Shown here: positions 27,000 through 40,198 of the stretch, piece by piece
Layout: each line of letters opens with the position of its first letter
Numbering within the stretch: the stretch's first letter is position 1
Origin: Malania oleifera
Taxonomy: Eukaryota > Streptophyta > Magnoliopsida > Santalales > Ximeniaceae
Direction of reading: 5' to 3'
NCBI RefSeq assembly: GCF_029873635.1
Contig: NC_080420.1
Coordinates: 122,892,719 to 122,956,718 of the forward strand
Length of the DNA stretch: 64,000 bases
Notes under the pieces: model-generated
Database searches by the model: none
What the model was told of the DNA's origin: nothing
Seen by the model: only the letters and a program-made list of their open reading frames with translations
Program-made: the position numbers and the translations under genes

Positions 27000-27553
27000 T
27001 GTTGGTGTATTTTAATATTATTATATTATTTTATTGTTATCTTGGAAAAGAATCATATACTTTGGATTGAGTGATGCATCCACATTTAATTATGGTCATT
27101 GATTCATGTATTTGATAAATGCATAATTAATTATAAGAATTTACCTTGGATCTATAAGTATGTATTTACTTAATATATGCATATCATATTTATTAAGTAC
27201 ATAGAGAATAAAGGGTCATTTTGTGCTTATAAATAGACTCTTGAAGTATTAGCACAATACATCAATTTCTTCTCTTCATTCTCATTATATAATTTTTATC
27301 TTGAATCTAGAGAGTATGACAAGTAAAGAAATGTGTTTTTAGTGGAGCTTTGGACTCCTTAGTTAGTGCAGAATTAGAGTGAGTCGCACGATTCAAATCG
27401 GCTTATTGTATTCTGGGGGAGATAAGTCATGAAGAGTTCTGTTACACCGGTTTGTTGGATCCGTGCCTCAGTCTATTAATGAATTTTATTTAACATTCGT
27501 ATTTTTTATTTGTATCTAAATTTGTATCATTTTATATGATTAGTTTTCTAACA
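27000..27553. mobile_element. Probable solo LTR
   Basis: Starts TGTTGG and ends CTAACA, about 554 bp, with a TATA-like CTTATAAATAG near 27228. Flanking 5-bp words CATTC and CAGTC agree at 4 of 5 positions. No internal domain is attached. The family is not certain; copia-like by size and end sequence. Confidence 0.5.
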
Positions 27554-28584
27554 CAGTCTAATTTTATGAATTAACATAGAGAATTTTTTTTTCCCCATTC
27601 AATGATGGCTAATATATATGTTCAATTATTTGATAATATAAATTATTAGTACCTTAATTAAATAGGGGAAAGAATCATCTAACATTTTCGAAACTTTGAG
27701 CAATCTAATCTCTTCTATCCTCCGAACTCAATCGTGGACTACTCGATTTATTTTAAGACTACGTATAGATACAAAAGAAATTCCTTTAACTTGTTATAGC
27801 ATGTTCGAAATTAACAAAACAATATTCCTTATAACTATCTTCAATTTCTATAGATGCTGATGCATGTTTGCTTTTTGTGCAGTGTTAGCTTCGATAATAA
27901 CCTAAAAAAATCTTATTGCATATGCTACTATTAAAATATGTGTATATAGAATTTGAGCTAATATATAGGCCACGCTTGTGCATTACAACATACAAAGGAT
28001 CATTTTTTCATAATGTTCATGCCGCCAAAATTTCGTTAAGGATTTTTCCATTTTCATCTTTATTGGACATTATTAATTTGTAGCTCGAATTATTTACTAT
28101 AGCCTGATATTTTTATGCTAACACAAATCTTTGAAATTTTTATAATAATTCCATGTAGGATTTCTACATTCTTTAATCATGCAATAAGTCTCGTGTTATA
28201 ATTCTATCTTACTACAATCAATAGTTGGGCCAAGATTTGAAGTAGACTATATATGTACATAAAAGTATATATGTTCATTGACAAATTCTCCTTTATGCAG
28301 AGAACTTACTTTTAGGTAATCAACTTGCAAGTTTTATTCTATCCGATTTGCAAATAAATAAAGTAGATTTTAACTTTTGAATTGGCTTAGGTATATAACC
28401 ACCAAACTTGCCAACATTTATTAACAAATTAAACTTGCCAACATTTTTTTATCAAGCAATAATAAGACCCGTGTTATAATTCTGCCTACTATAATTGAAG
28501 TTAGACCAAAATTTGAAGTAGGACTACGTTCATACATAAAAACATCATAAAGATTACACTTATCTTTTAAATGTCACTCTTTTA
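27554..28584. other. AT-rich intergenic region with a dispersed duplication
   Basis: Two similar blocks around GTGTTATAATTCT (about 28194 and 28472), each followed by a GAAGTAGACTA-like word, show an old duplication about 280 bp apart. Nothing else recognised. Confidence 0.4.
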
Positions 28585-28857
28585 TGTTAGATTACCACTT
28601 TACCTAAAAGTTTAAACTGTTAGTTTGTAAATCAACAATGTATATATATCAAGTTTTAACACTCCCCTACACGTGTAGTCTGACAATATGTCAAGAGATA
28701 AACAAATGATAAATAATATCACAAAATAAAAGCGAGCGATAAGATTTGAATCCATGACCTTCTGATAACCATAATTTTGATGTCATGTTAGATTATCACT
28801 TTACCTAAAAATTTAAACTGTTAAGTTGCGAGTCAACATTGTATATCAAGTTTAACA
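28585..28857 (-). mobile_element. Very small TRIM-like element with target duplication
   Basis: Direct repeats of about 77 and 71 bp (28585-28661 and 28787-28857), both starting TGTTAGATTA and ending TTAACA, flank about 125 bp. The element is bounded by a perfect 5-bp duplication TTTTA (28580-28584 and 28858-28862). A degenerate tRNA-Met-like primer site can be seen on the minus strand near 28762-28772. The total of 273 bp is extremely short for an LTR element. Confidence 0.65.
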
Positions 28858-29149
28858 TTTTATTTATCTACTCCTTTGTATAGTTGATAATGGAAGAGTG
28901 ATTAAAATATTTCCACCCTTGTGATGGATGCATGTGCATATGCATATATGGGTGTTTGGTGGCTTATGAGCGTGAGCATGAATGTGTGAAAGAGTTTGAG
29001 GGAAATGCACAAAGTGTTTTCGTGCAGGAGCCGCGTCGTGGGGTAGTGCATGTGTGAGTGGGTGTGGTTTGGGCAAGTGGGTGGTGAGATCTTTAAGTGT
29101 TAATGGGCGTGAGAGGGATATGGATCGAAGTGCAAGCAATATGCAAAGT

Positions 29150-29275
29150 GTAAGTCGGCAAGTGTTTACTAGTGTATTTGCATGGATGAAATGGTTTGTG
29201 TGTTGGTGTAAGTGTAAGTCGGCAAGTGTTTACTAGTGTATTTGCATGGATGAAATGGTTTGTGTGTTGGTGTGT
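29150..29275. repeat. Two-copy 64-bp tandem duplication
   Basis: The block beginning GTAAGTCGGCAAGTGTTTAC occurs at 29150 and again at 29214, virtually identical. It lies in a TG-rich region (28900-29350) without a recognised gene. Confidence 0.9.
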
Positions 29276-30087
29276 GTGATTGGCCAAGTGTGGGAGGGGA
29301 AGGTGTTGGATGTGTTAATCACTTAAAGGTGTGTGGATGGGAAGTGAGAGTTTGTGAGAGGGGAACATTGAGAGTACGAAGTTTCAATCTAAATTTTTTA
29401 TTATATTTTATTTGAATTTAGATAAGTTTAAATTTTAAGTTTGAATTTTATATTCCTAAATACACAGTATAAGTGTTTGTTTATTTGTTTAAAGTTTAAT
29501 GCGTAAGCATGCGCGTGAGCATGAGTATATATATATATAAATGAATAAAAGAAAGTCTCCAAAATCCCTAATTTTTTGTGTGTGCAGTTTTGGAGATTTG
29601 TTAGCTACTTTTGCTTGTCGTACTAAATGTTTGCTAGCTAGCTGTTTTATTAACACGAGTATACGTACATGAGTGTGCATTCCTAATGGTGAGAATTAGG
29701 AATAAGATATTTAGACTTAACAGTCTTATTTTGAGGAATAGATCATTGTCTAATTTAAATATTTTAAGTTATTTCGATAGTTGTATTAGATATTAATCGA
29801 CTGTAACATTATTAACATGTTATCTATATTCTTTCTTTTGGAACTCAAAAGCAATAAGGTGACCCTTTTGCATGCATGTTGTGAGGTACAAGATGTGAGT
29901 ATGAAGTGGCACGACTAATGTTTATCAGGAATGCGTTGATAGGCGTGTGAAAATGTTTTCATCCCGTGATTTGGTACCACCTAGGTGGGTATGAAGGGCT
30001 TGCTTAGACAGAAGTTAAGATTATCCAAAAAACAAAAATAATGTATGCGCATGCATGAAATGATTTGAGCATACATGGGTCAGTGTA

Positions 30088-30643
30088 TGTTGGAGATGTG
30101 ACTCATATTCAAGTGGAACACATGTACTGGGGAAGCATAGTGATGCAAAGAACAATGAAGGAGGCTGCAGGAGGAAAACCGTCGATGGTTGTATAGATAG
30201 TTTCCTCTAGGTGGTTAACCGTCAACGGTTTTAGTCTTCTGTAGGATTCAGCTCTCAGTATCTTTCCATCGATGATTTTGTTCGGCACAGGTCACGAAAT
30301 TTGAATCAGAAGATTGGGGAATTTGGAGGATTTTCCTCTGGGATTTGCTATAGGAGTATTTTAGATAGTATTTAAGTCTCATGTACGCATATGATTGATA
30401 TATAATCTATATTTGTAACCCTTGATGTAAGCTTGATGTTTTGATAGTGAAAAATCAGTCGCCGCTCCCGTGGATGTGTAGACACATTGCCGAACCACTT
30501 AAATTCATGTGTCATTGATTTTATTGTTTTCCTTTATTCATTGTGATTGATTGTTTGTTCCATATATTCATCATTGAGTGCTTGCATTATTTATTTTGGA
30601 TTTATTCGAGTTTGTGAGTTTCTGTTGCACATTCGTATCAACA
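30088..30643 (+). mobile_element. Solo LTR, copia-type, with perfect 5-bp target duplication
   Basis: Starts TGTTGGAGATG and ends TATCAACA, 556 bp, flanked by GTGTA at 30083-30087 and 30644-30648. The downstream half has the features of a plant copia LTR 3' part (TTGTAACCC, then a GCCGCTCCCGTGGATGT block and ACATTGCCGAACCAC). There is no primer-binding site or internal domain on either side, so it is a recombination-derived solo LTR. Confidence 0.85.
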
Positions 30644-30648
30644 GTGTA

Positions 30649-31234
30649 AGTAGCCAATTAAGCGTGGAGGTGGAGAAATGTGTTGTGTTAATTTATGGTG
30701 TGCATGGTAAGTGAGTGTTTGGGAGGGGGAGATTGCATGGATTGTGAGTGGATAGTGTTTGAGGGGATGAATTTCAAATTTGGATTTATATAAATTTAGA
30801 CGACATTACTATAAATTTGTATTGTATTCTATTCAAATCTGTATAGATTCAAGTTTAGAGCTTAAATCCAAAGTTTTTACATGCACGATTAGTTGATTTG
30901 TAAACTGTTTTGTTTTTCAATCTTCATCATTGTGTGTAAATAAGAAAGAAAAAATCTCAAACCCATGATCATTGTTTGGATCGTCACTGTCTGCTTCTAC
31001 TAATTTATCTCACATTTAAAATACAATGACATACACCTAATACCTTCATTTTTGTCATGTTGATATTTGTTTGCCTTTATTTATTTAATAGAAGACTTGT
31101 TTTTTTTTTTAAATAAAAAAAATAATATAAACTTTCATTAAATAGAGAAACCTCAAGCTAGTGGCTTGAGAAAATGACTTCAATAACAACGGGACAGAAA
31201 ACGAATCAGCTCAAGATGGAAAAACAGGATTGAA
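30649..31234. other. Intergenic region, possible LINE 3' end
   Basis: Mostly AT-rich. At about 31098-31145 a T-run is followed by A/T-rich sequence and ACTTTCATTAAATAG, which resembles the 3' end of a plant LINE on the minus strand. No coding remnant was found. Confidence 0.3.
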
Positions 31235-31293
31235 GGTGTGTTAGTTATGTTGAATATGGAAAATACATGGATCATGTTGTACATGAAAGTGGT

Positions 31294-31324
<31 letters not shown>

Positions 31325-32012
31325 ACAAAGAATAAAGATATACAAGACATACAAGAAAAGAAAATTTTGTTCATTTAAGAAATAGTGGCAAAAGAATAAA
31401 GATGAGCAAGGAAGAGGTCCTTTATTAATTAATGGGGTGTGTTAGTTATGTCGAATATGGAAAATACATGGATCATGCTGTACGTGAAAGTGATAGAGAT
31501 GACAGTATTATTTTTTCATAAAAATAAAATATTTATGAAATATATTGCTAAAATTTTACTTGAATTCATATTATGTTAAAAATACTACAAGTTTGATTTT
31601 ATTAACCAATAATCACATTATTGGGACTCAAATTCGATTAGTGACCCAAATACGAGAATGACTTTCAATTCAATCCAATGACGAGGATTATTTATTGTGG
31701 CTACTTTTTAGTCGGACACTCAACTTATCAACCTCATTCTTACGTGTCCACTTAAATAAATATTTAATCCTTCAAAAAATCAAACGCAACACGTTTGATA
31801 AACTGACCTTTGTTTTTGAGTGGAGGATTTTATCATATCATCATGATGCGCGAGAGTGTGCGTGTGTTTGCAAGAGAGAGAGAGAGAGAGAGAGGATACA
31901 AAGAATAAAGATATACAAGACGTATAAGAAAGGAAAATTTTGTTCATTTAAGAAATAATGACAAAAGAATAAAGATGAGCAAGGAAAAGTTTCTTATTAA
32001 TTAATGGGGTTA
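31235..32012. repeat. Interleaved duplicated blocks with GA microsatellites
   Basis: Block P (GTGTTAGTTATGT...) lies at about 31235-31298 and 31437-31500. Block Q (GAGGATACAAAGAATAAAG...) lies at about 31319-31437 and 31891-32012. Each Q copy follows a GAGA run (31294-31320 and 31873-31893). No protein or transposon family recognised. Confidence 0.75.
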
Positions 32013-32757
32013 GTTTCTATATGTGTTGGCAAAGCTTAAAATTGCAAGAGAAAAGGACATGTTATACCAAAATTTGGAAAAAAGTAAAACCCTCTTGCCA
32101 AATTGTTTAGGAGGTGTGAGTTTTGAGATTAACATGAGCTGAGGCTTGGGCTTGGGCTTGAACTTATAAGAATCTTGGGCTAGCCCAATCTCAGTGTGAT
32201 GCTCCGATTTTCGTACAAATTTTTTTTATAACAATAATAAATAATTTGCACGTCATCGACAACATCCATAAATCGATCACGTCAACAATCCTACTATCAT
32301 TCATACGACCCGACCCGCACTGGGTACTGAATAAAAAGTTATTTTATTTATATAACCTAACAGCGGAAGACAGTATATTTATATCATCCAAAATACAATA
32401 CTTAGAGTATCAACATACACATGTACACAATACTATCTCATACCCAAAAACAATACAACCCTAGGGAATCACACCTCCCTAGTCCACCAAAACCTCACCC
32501 TGTGTGTGTCAGGGTCCTAACTCCCTATGATCACGGAATTCTATCACCCGATCTATCCTTATTCCCTAAAAAATTTAGATAATTTGGGTAAGACACATCT
32601 CAGTAAGAACAAATAAATTATTTACAGTGTGTGACCATATGAGTTCAGTTATAACATGCTTTACTTTTCAAAATAACATTTCATCTGAGAAAATACACTG
32701 ACAAATATATTCTCATAGTCATATAAATATACAACACAAGCTTTTATAAGCTTTAAA

Positions 32758-32783
32758 TGTAACGTCCTCAAAATTCTTGCCAT

Positions 32784-32815
<32 letters not shown>

Positions 32816-34819
32816 CATATATATATATATATGTATATCTGTGTATCTACATCCATACCTAAGCAGCGGAGACACATATCATATAACCATTTACATATAT
32901 ATACTATACAATACCAGAATCCAGTATATACAGACCATAGCCATACAAAAATATCCCTTCCAACATCATCTACCCAAAAAGAAACATACACAACTCTGTC
33001 AAAACTCACCCTCTAACCAGGGTACTCAAACTATCCTCTATCTGCGAGCCTGATCTGCTCACCTAACTGGCTCACCTGAAAAATGTTAAAGTAATAGGGT
33101 GAGTCGACACTCAGTAAGTGGAAATATGCTATTACTAGTGTGTGGCGACCGAGTCATAAAATTATAATAATAATATTTAAAATTGCATGATTTGGAAAAT
33201 CAATAAAACACATGTATAAAAGCTTAAAACATATGTATCATCTGAGCTTTCTATTATTCATACTGCTATAACATACTATACACAATGAAAACTATAAATC
33301 TGTATACGCGTATATAACTGTGTTCTTTCCCTAGGACTCTGTATGTCATGATTTGACCCCTCATGACAGGGTTGTGCGGCCTGTAGGTGGGACTTAACCT
33401 GGTCGACCCTCTAGATAAGTCATCACACTCTACTCTACCTCAGTTCGGCCAAACTGTATCCTCTCCTAAGCGTAGGACTAGCTGCTACCTCGTATAACCG
33501 GCCCCCTCTACCTAGTGTACTGGGGAGCTGCATTCTCTCTGAGTATGGTTAGACAGTACCCACATACTATCTGAGATATGTTGTTGCACTCTATCTGTAT
33601 ATAGCAACGGTACCGTGCTATGTAAACTGTGTCTATCTATAGTATTTCCACAGGGATCTGATACTATATAAGTACATTTGTATATATATATATATATATA
33701 TACCTCTGCTGTTATTATTATGTTTCCAAAATAACCATAATGCTATAATTTTGTACTGTAAATACTTAAAAATCTAAATAACTGTAGCATCTCGATGCTA
33801 TAACTGTATAATTTGTCTTTATAAACTGTGTGTTATGGTATTCAGGAAAACATAATATTATGTGAAATTATGATATGCTAAACTGAATAAAATCTATATA
33901 CATCTGTCTATTAATCATATGTGAATAATCATATATACATTCTATATAACATATCATACTGATATACTATACAAATTTTACATCAGATAAATATCTACTC
34001 AGGCCACACAACGTTAAAACGTTCGTTCTATAAATTGCATAATGACTTGTATATATGTATCTATGAAAATTCTGTTAATATTCTTAAAATCCTAGCATAG
34101 CATATTTCCCTTACCTTAACTTTGAAAAGCCCCTATAAAACTTTAGCTCTATACCTGCAGGATTCCTAACCCAACATCCTGAAACAGAATCCCCCAGAAC
34201 AAAACATCAGTATTTTTTTACCTACAACATTTCTTATAACTGGGGAAAAGGTAAATACTGAATAAAATGCCTTACCCTGAGATTAGGACGAAATCCAACC
34301 CAACTTTTCCAGCGATCAGCTCCGGCAGACTTGTAGAGAATCTTGTCAGGAACGTTGTGGTAGCCATAGATCTTCGATCCGGCGAGAAACGGGCCTGGAT
34401 ATGAAGAGAGAAATGAGAGAGAGTCGTAGAGAGAGAGAGAGAGAGAGGAGAGAGAGAAAGGCGCTAAAAAGACAAAATATCCCGGTTTTCCACTATTTAT
34501 ACTGCCAAATTCGTCGACCAGTGCATAAGGAAACTCATTGACAAATACAGGGCTTCGTCGATGAATACATAAGGAAATTCATCGACGAAATTCAGTTTGC
34601 TCCATAACCCCTTTCGGTATTTTCTCGTCTATGATGCCTTGTATTCGTCGATGAATTTCCTTATGTACTCATCGACGAAGCCCTGTATTTGTCGACGAGT
34701 TTCCTTATGCACTCGTCGACGAAGCCCTGTATTCATCGACGAGTTCTGACAATTCCTTGAAATTATTATTATCTCTCTCTCTTAACTATTTAAATATTAG
34801 TATTTTTCGGGTCGTTACA
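32758..34819 (-). mobile_element. Solo LTR A1 (Tekay-like family A)
   Basis: 2062 bp, with ends TGTAACG/CGTTACA, flanked by a perfect TTAAA duplication (32753-32757 and 34820-34824). On its own strand it begins TGTAACGACCCG, has a cluster of TCGTCGACGA-like palindromes, then TATAAATA (34494-34501 complement). It is inserted in the X LTR. GA and TA microsatellites lie inside (about 34428-34456, 32786-32831, 33683-33702). Confidence 0.88.
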
Positions 34820-35763
34820 TTAAACCATTTCTCAAAATCAATCAGTCCAACACATTTTTACTTGCAAAGTTCTTGAGAATAGGGAAGATTACCCACCCAT
34901 ACAGGTAGCTTCCCTCTGCCCTAACACGTTATGCAGTCAGGTATGGCTACATCTGATACCTATCAGGGCACTCACCTTACTCAGTAAGCCCTTAGGCTGA
35001 GAGTTTCACTTCGTCTCAGTTATTTATGTCATTAACTCTCACGATTCATTTCTCATATTTAACATTCTTTATTTCTCAATTTCCATTCTTTCTTTCATTT
35101 CTCATTTTAGCCAATCTTATCATTCTTTCACTTTCCATTTTCATTTTACTTTTCGACTTATGAGTCTCCTTGATATCAAATACCAACATCGCGTCTGTAA
35201 CTCATAGCCACCCTGAAGATTTTTCTATCCACGCCATGCTTCCCCCTATGGTCAAGGTTGTGCAGCTCGAAGGCTGGATCTAACCGCGGTTGGCCGACCC
35301 AGTTAGATCAAAGTATCATATCACATATCGCGTTTGTAGTACGACTGGCCGACTTATAACCCTAATCCGAACTCAGGGGGCCCAACAACCCTACAAAATG
35401 GCTCAGTCGACTGTCACGCTGCATGCTCTAAGAGTCCGTGTGGTTGCACTAACACCACTAGCAACGGTATCGTACTCAATATCATAACCATCTATCAGGG
35501 TTCACTACCACATACCCACAATCATTATGCGATATTGGCATTTTATCAATCATGTTTCAATATATCACAATTCAGTTCAATATAAATATTCTCATCATTT
35601 TCTGTGCGCATTTCATTATCTCATAATAATATATATCATATTTAACGTATTTCCACATTTCCCACAATACTCATATCAGTAATTTGTACAAACTCATTTT
35701 TCATGCAAATAATTTTCACTCACATATAAATACCACATTTTATTATTTTCCACTAATCACATC

Positions 35764-36872
35764 TAGGGGTGAGCAAACGGTTGGTTCGGTGAAATTCGGT
35801 TAATTAACAGAATTAACCAAAAATTTCGGTTAATCATTTCCATTAACCGAACCGACCGAATAAGGAGTATTAACCGAACCTCACCTGACCGAATTACTCG
35901 ACCGAATTACCTATTCGAGTAATTCGGTTAACTGAATTTAACCGAAATTATTTAAAACTAATTATTAAAAATAGAATTTTGGTGAAACTTAATTATTTAA
36001 CATATATTAATTTATATTTTAAATTCGCAAAAACCCTAATTCATTGTCTGTGTTTTGCCTGCAGGCCATAATGTTGAAGCGAGGTCATGGAGGGTCGGCT
36101 GGAAACAAGTTCAGAATGTCGCTAGGTCTGCTAGTCGCAACGACTATGAGCTGTGCGGACAACACTCGCGCTAAAAATCTCTACATTATTTCAGTGAAGG
36201 GGATCAAGGGCCGATTGAATCGGTTGCCTTCGGCGTGTGTTTGGGACATGGTGATGGCTACTGTGAAGAAAGGGAAGCCTGATCTCCGCAAGAAGGTCAT
36301 GCCCACAGTCATTGTTCGCCAGCGCAAGCCATGGCGCCAGAAGGATGGCATCTACATGTACTTTGAGGATAATGCGGGTGTTATCGTGAATCCTAAAGAA
36401 GAAATGAAAGGTTCTGCCATCACTGGTCCAATTGGTAAGGAGTGTGCTGATTTATGGCCAATGATTGCTGGTGCCACCAATGCAATTGTCTAAGGTTAGT
36501 AGGTACGGTATGCACATATAAATTATAGGTCACCATTGATGAGAATTTCAGGGTAACATGTTCAGGCATTTGGATATGGCAGGCTTCAGCTTCTGTTTGA
36601 GTGTGTTGGTCTTGATTTTATTTTCTTTGATCATGGCTGCGATTAGACTTTTCGAACCATTTGAAATATTTAAAAATTGTTGTAAACAAAAAAATCAGTT
36701 AATCAGTTAACCGAATTTATATTTCCTGTTCACCGAACCGAAAATCGATTCACCGAATTTTGGGGAAGCTTAACCGAATCGACCGAACCCGTTTTTTTAC
36801 CCGAACCGAACTGACCAATTTCAGTCGGTTAAATCGGTTAATTTAGGTTTCCCCGAATTATGCTCACCCCTA
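35764..36872. mobile_element. Non-autonomous hAT transposon carrying a ribosomal protein L23 copy
   Basis: A 12-bp perfect terminal inverted repeat (TAGGGGTGAGCA) is flanked by a perfect 8-bp target duplication (ATCACATC at 35756-35763 and 36873-36880), the hallmark of the hAT superfamily. Both arms are full of TTCGGTTAA/CCGAACCG subterminal repeats. The 1109-bp element has no transposase. Its middle (about 36020-36690) is a spliced copy of host uL14 mRNA. It sits in the X LTR. Confidence 0.92.
36071..36493 (+). CDS. RPL23: Intronless 60S ribosomal protein L23 (uL14) copy inside a hAT element
   Basis: One uninterrupted frame of 140 codons plus stop, exactly the family length. It covers the whole protein from [18 protein letters not shown] to [12 protein letters not shown] and NAIV. 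uL14 is a core 60S protein at the subunit interface near the factor-binding site. Compared with the plant consensus as I remember it, there are about 15 replacements, some at near-invariant sites (Pro21 to Leu, Gly33 to Arg, Gly58 to Trp, Arg to Met in LWPRIA). Plant uL14 genes normally have introns; this copy has none. A TOP/telo-box-like AAACCCTAA lies in the 5' flank (about 36032-36040), and the 3' flank ends in an A-rich stretch near 36687-36696. These features point to a retrocopy. The frame also extends nine codons upstream (from 36044), but 36071 matches the family start. Whether it is expressed is unknown. Confidence 0.85.
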   Translation: MLKRGHGGSAGNKFRMSLGLLVATTMSCADNTRAKNLYIISVKGIKGRLNRLPSACVWDMVMATVKKGKPDLRKKVMPTVIVRQRKPWRQKDGIYMYFEDNAGVIVNPKEEMKGSAITGPIGKECADLWPMIAGATNAIV

Positions 36873-37259
36873 ATCACATCAATCATTCTCATTCCAATAT
36901 TTTCTTAGAAAATACCCATCGTTATATTTCACTTTTTTCAACACATGTAATGTGCCACACAATTTTCATCTAATATTCATAATATATTAATTTTAGACTC
37001 CAAAGCATCACAAATTAATATTACTCAAATGCCATACAATCTATCTGATAATTATATCATAATAATTTTCAAGCACAATACAATATGCTCATTTTGTGAT
37101 GATCTGCTTAATTTCCACATTTTTTTTCCATATTATAAAATCAATATCACAAATCTTAGTTCAGCAGATCATAATCCACCTAGACCCGTGGGTACTAGGG
37201 ATACATCAGAACACAAACCGGAAGCCTAAGCAGCAAGAAACAAACAATCATATACATCT

Positions 37260-39420
37260 TGTAACGACCTAGAAAAATATTGATATTCAAATATTAAAGA
37301 GAGAGGAAAATATATACAGAAACAGAAGGAGGTTGTAGACTTCATTGACGAACGCTCCACGTTCGTCGACGACATTGCATTTTGGAGATAATATTAAATA
37401 AAAATAATTTCAGAAAAAAATTGCCAAGCTTCGTTGACGAACACAGGGTCTCGTCGACGAAGGTCATCAGAATTTCGTCGACAAACACAGGGTTTCGTCA
37501 ACGAGAAAATACCGAGAGGGGTTCTGAGGCAGCCTGAATTTCGTCGACGAATACAGGGCCTCGTCGACGAAATTTTTGAAAGACTTATCGACGGACACAG
37601 GGTCTCATCGACGAAATCCCCTGTTTATATATATATGGAACCCGGGGAAAATTTTCATTTTTAGGAAATCTCTCTCTCTCCCTACGACTTTCTCTCCCTT
37701 CTCTCTTTGTTTCTGGCCCCACCAGTCGTTGGATCGACCATCCGAGGCTCCAACGACGCTCTTGGTGAAATTCCCTACAAGTTTGCCGGAGCGGATCGTC
37801 GAGAAAACGAAGTTGGATTTCATCCCAAATTCTGGGTAAGGTCTTTTGTTGAGTTTTTGGTTTTATGGTAGTTATAAGAAATGACGTAGGCGGAAAAATA
37901 ATAATATTTTGTTTTGGGATATTGTGTTTTCAGGAGGTTGGTTTAGGATTCCTGCGGGTATAGAGCCAGATTTTTATAGGGGTTTTTCAAGGTTGAGGTA
38001 AGGGAAATATGCTATATTAGGAGTTTTAATAGAGTTAATAGAGATTTCTTAAGCATATTTTTATGTCACTCTATTATATAGTTTTTATAGAAAATGAGCA
38101 TAAATGTTTGTGTGGCCTAAGTAGACTTTTCATGTGAAGAATGAATTTATACAGTTGTTATGAAACATCATACTATACATTTGATATGGTTTTCCAGCAT
38201 ATGAAATGATACAGAGATGGATTTATATTCGCAAAGAAATGTACATGCATATACAGTTTTATATGAATAGTTCATGAAACGGTTATGTACATATATCCAA
38301 ATACATGTATACAGATGCTCAGATCAGTATTTTATATTACAGAACGGTATATACATATATACAGTGTTATAACATGCCATGTTTTTCCTATTACCATAAC
38401 ATACAGAACACAGACAGAGTATATATATAGAATACACAGATAGATATACAGAGGTAGTATCAAGATGCTACATATACAGTGTTTACAGTACAGAAAGACA
38501 GAGTTATGGTAATTTTGGAAACATGATGAAAACAGTAAAAGAGTATATATATGTATATATGTATATAGTATCAGATCCCTGAGGAAAGTTACACAGACAG
38601 ATACAGATTACAGAGCACGGTACTGTTGCTAGATATAGATAGAGTGCAACCACATATCTCAGATAGTATGTGGGTACTGTCAGCCGTGCTCGGAGAGTAT
38701 GCAGCTCCCCAGTACATTGGGTTGAGGGGGCCGATTTGACAAGGTAGTAGCCAGTCCCCAGCTTAGGAGAGGATGCAATTTGGCCGGGCTGAGGTAGTGT
38801 AGAGTATGATGACCTATCTGGAGGGCCGACCAGATAGAGTCCTGCCTACGGGCCGCACAACCCTGTCATAAGGGGTCAAATTATGACGTACAGGGTCCCA
38901 GGGAAAAAGTACAAATATTTATATGTTTACAGTTTTATAGTATAATATGATATTACCAGTATAGAAAGTAGAAAACAGATGATACAATATGTTTTAAATA
39001 AAGAAAGAAAGATATGTTTGAAAGATATGATTTATAGATGATTTATTGCATTATAGTTCAGTCATTATTTTAAAAGTATTCTTAACTTAGTTGTCACGCA
39101 CTAGTAATGGCATGTTTCTACTTACTGAGTGTCGACTCACCCCTTTATTTTAACATTTTTCAGGTGAACCAGATAGGCGAGCAGATCAGACTCGCGGATA
39201 GAGAGAGTGTTTGGTCACCTTGGTTATAGGGTGAGTTTTTGGCAGAATTGTGTATGTTTTTGGGATAGATGATACTGGAGTGGCATTTTTGTATGGTCTA
39301 TATATTCTAGAATTTGGTATTGTACAGTTTATGTAGAAATGGTTTCATGATATATGTTTCCGCTGCGTAGGATTGTCTATGGTGTATATATATAAAAGTA
39401 TGAATTTTGATGTCATCACA
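37260..39420 (+). mobile_element. Solo LTR A2 (family A) inside B1
   Basis: 2161 bp, starting TGTAACGACC and ending GTCATCACA, flanked by CATCT at 37255-37259 and 39421-39425. A dense set of TCGTCGACGA-like palindromes lies at about 37361-37615, followed by a TATATATATGG region. It interrupts B1, whose sequence resumes exactly after the duplication. Confidence 0.88.
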
Positions 39421-39682
39421 CATCTTATTATACCATACATCACAATACCAGAGTTACTACAATCATTGTATACATATATACACAACACTCAACCCAAAAA
39501 TATGTCGTAGGGTTTTACCCGCTCTCCTATCAGGGGCTCCTACAAAATTTATAAAATTTTGGGGTGAGACACCTCTCAGTAAGGGAAATAAACTAATACC
39601 AGTGTGTGACAACATGAGTATTCCATGTTATACATATACCATACATAACATATTCAGTAACTATTTTGTCAAAATATGGGAA

Positions 39683-39713
<31 letters not shown>

Positions 39714-40198
39714 CATCAAAACATGACAAAATATACTGCATTTTCATAAACATATTTCATCTCATATAATAGTAATACAAAAACATTCTTGGTAGGTTAG
39801 TTGGCTGTTATGTATTACCCCCACATGACTGGGTTGTGTGGCCCTAAGGTAGAACCTGACAATGGTTGGTCGACCACTGCCAAGTCAAAAGTACAGTCTG
39901 TAAGTCTGATGGGTCTGCCTGACCTGGTCCATACACCAGGGGCGCTCACACACTTCTTAAAAACCACATTGACCATTTAATCTCACACCACTCCGTACAG
40001 CGGCGTTAACACAGATATCATGATCATGATAACCATGGACACATAGCAACGGTATCGTGCAAGTGCTAGCCTAGACCAAGCCAACCAAGTTCTGATATCA
40101 TATAACATATACTGAAACTGTGATACATGGATATTTCATATCATTAATTATCAAAATCAATCATGTCATTTTGCATATATATGTATATCATGAAAATC

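Noticed and set aside
28864-29287. His-rich open frames on the minus strand
   Set aside because: They derive from TG-rich low-complexity DNA and a 64-bp duplication, with no family resemblance.
36044-36070. Upstream in-frame ATG extending the L23 copy by nine codons
   Set aside because: The uL14 family starts at the second Met, giving exactly 140 aa; the extension reads from 5' UTR-like sequence.
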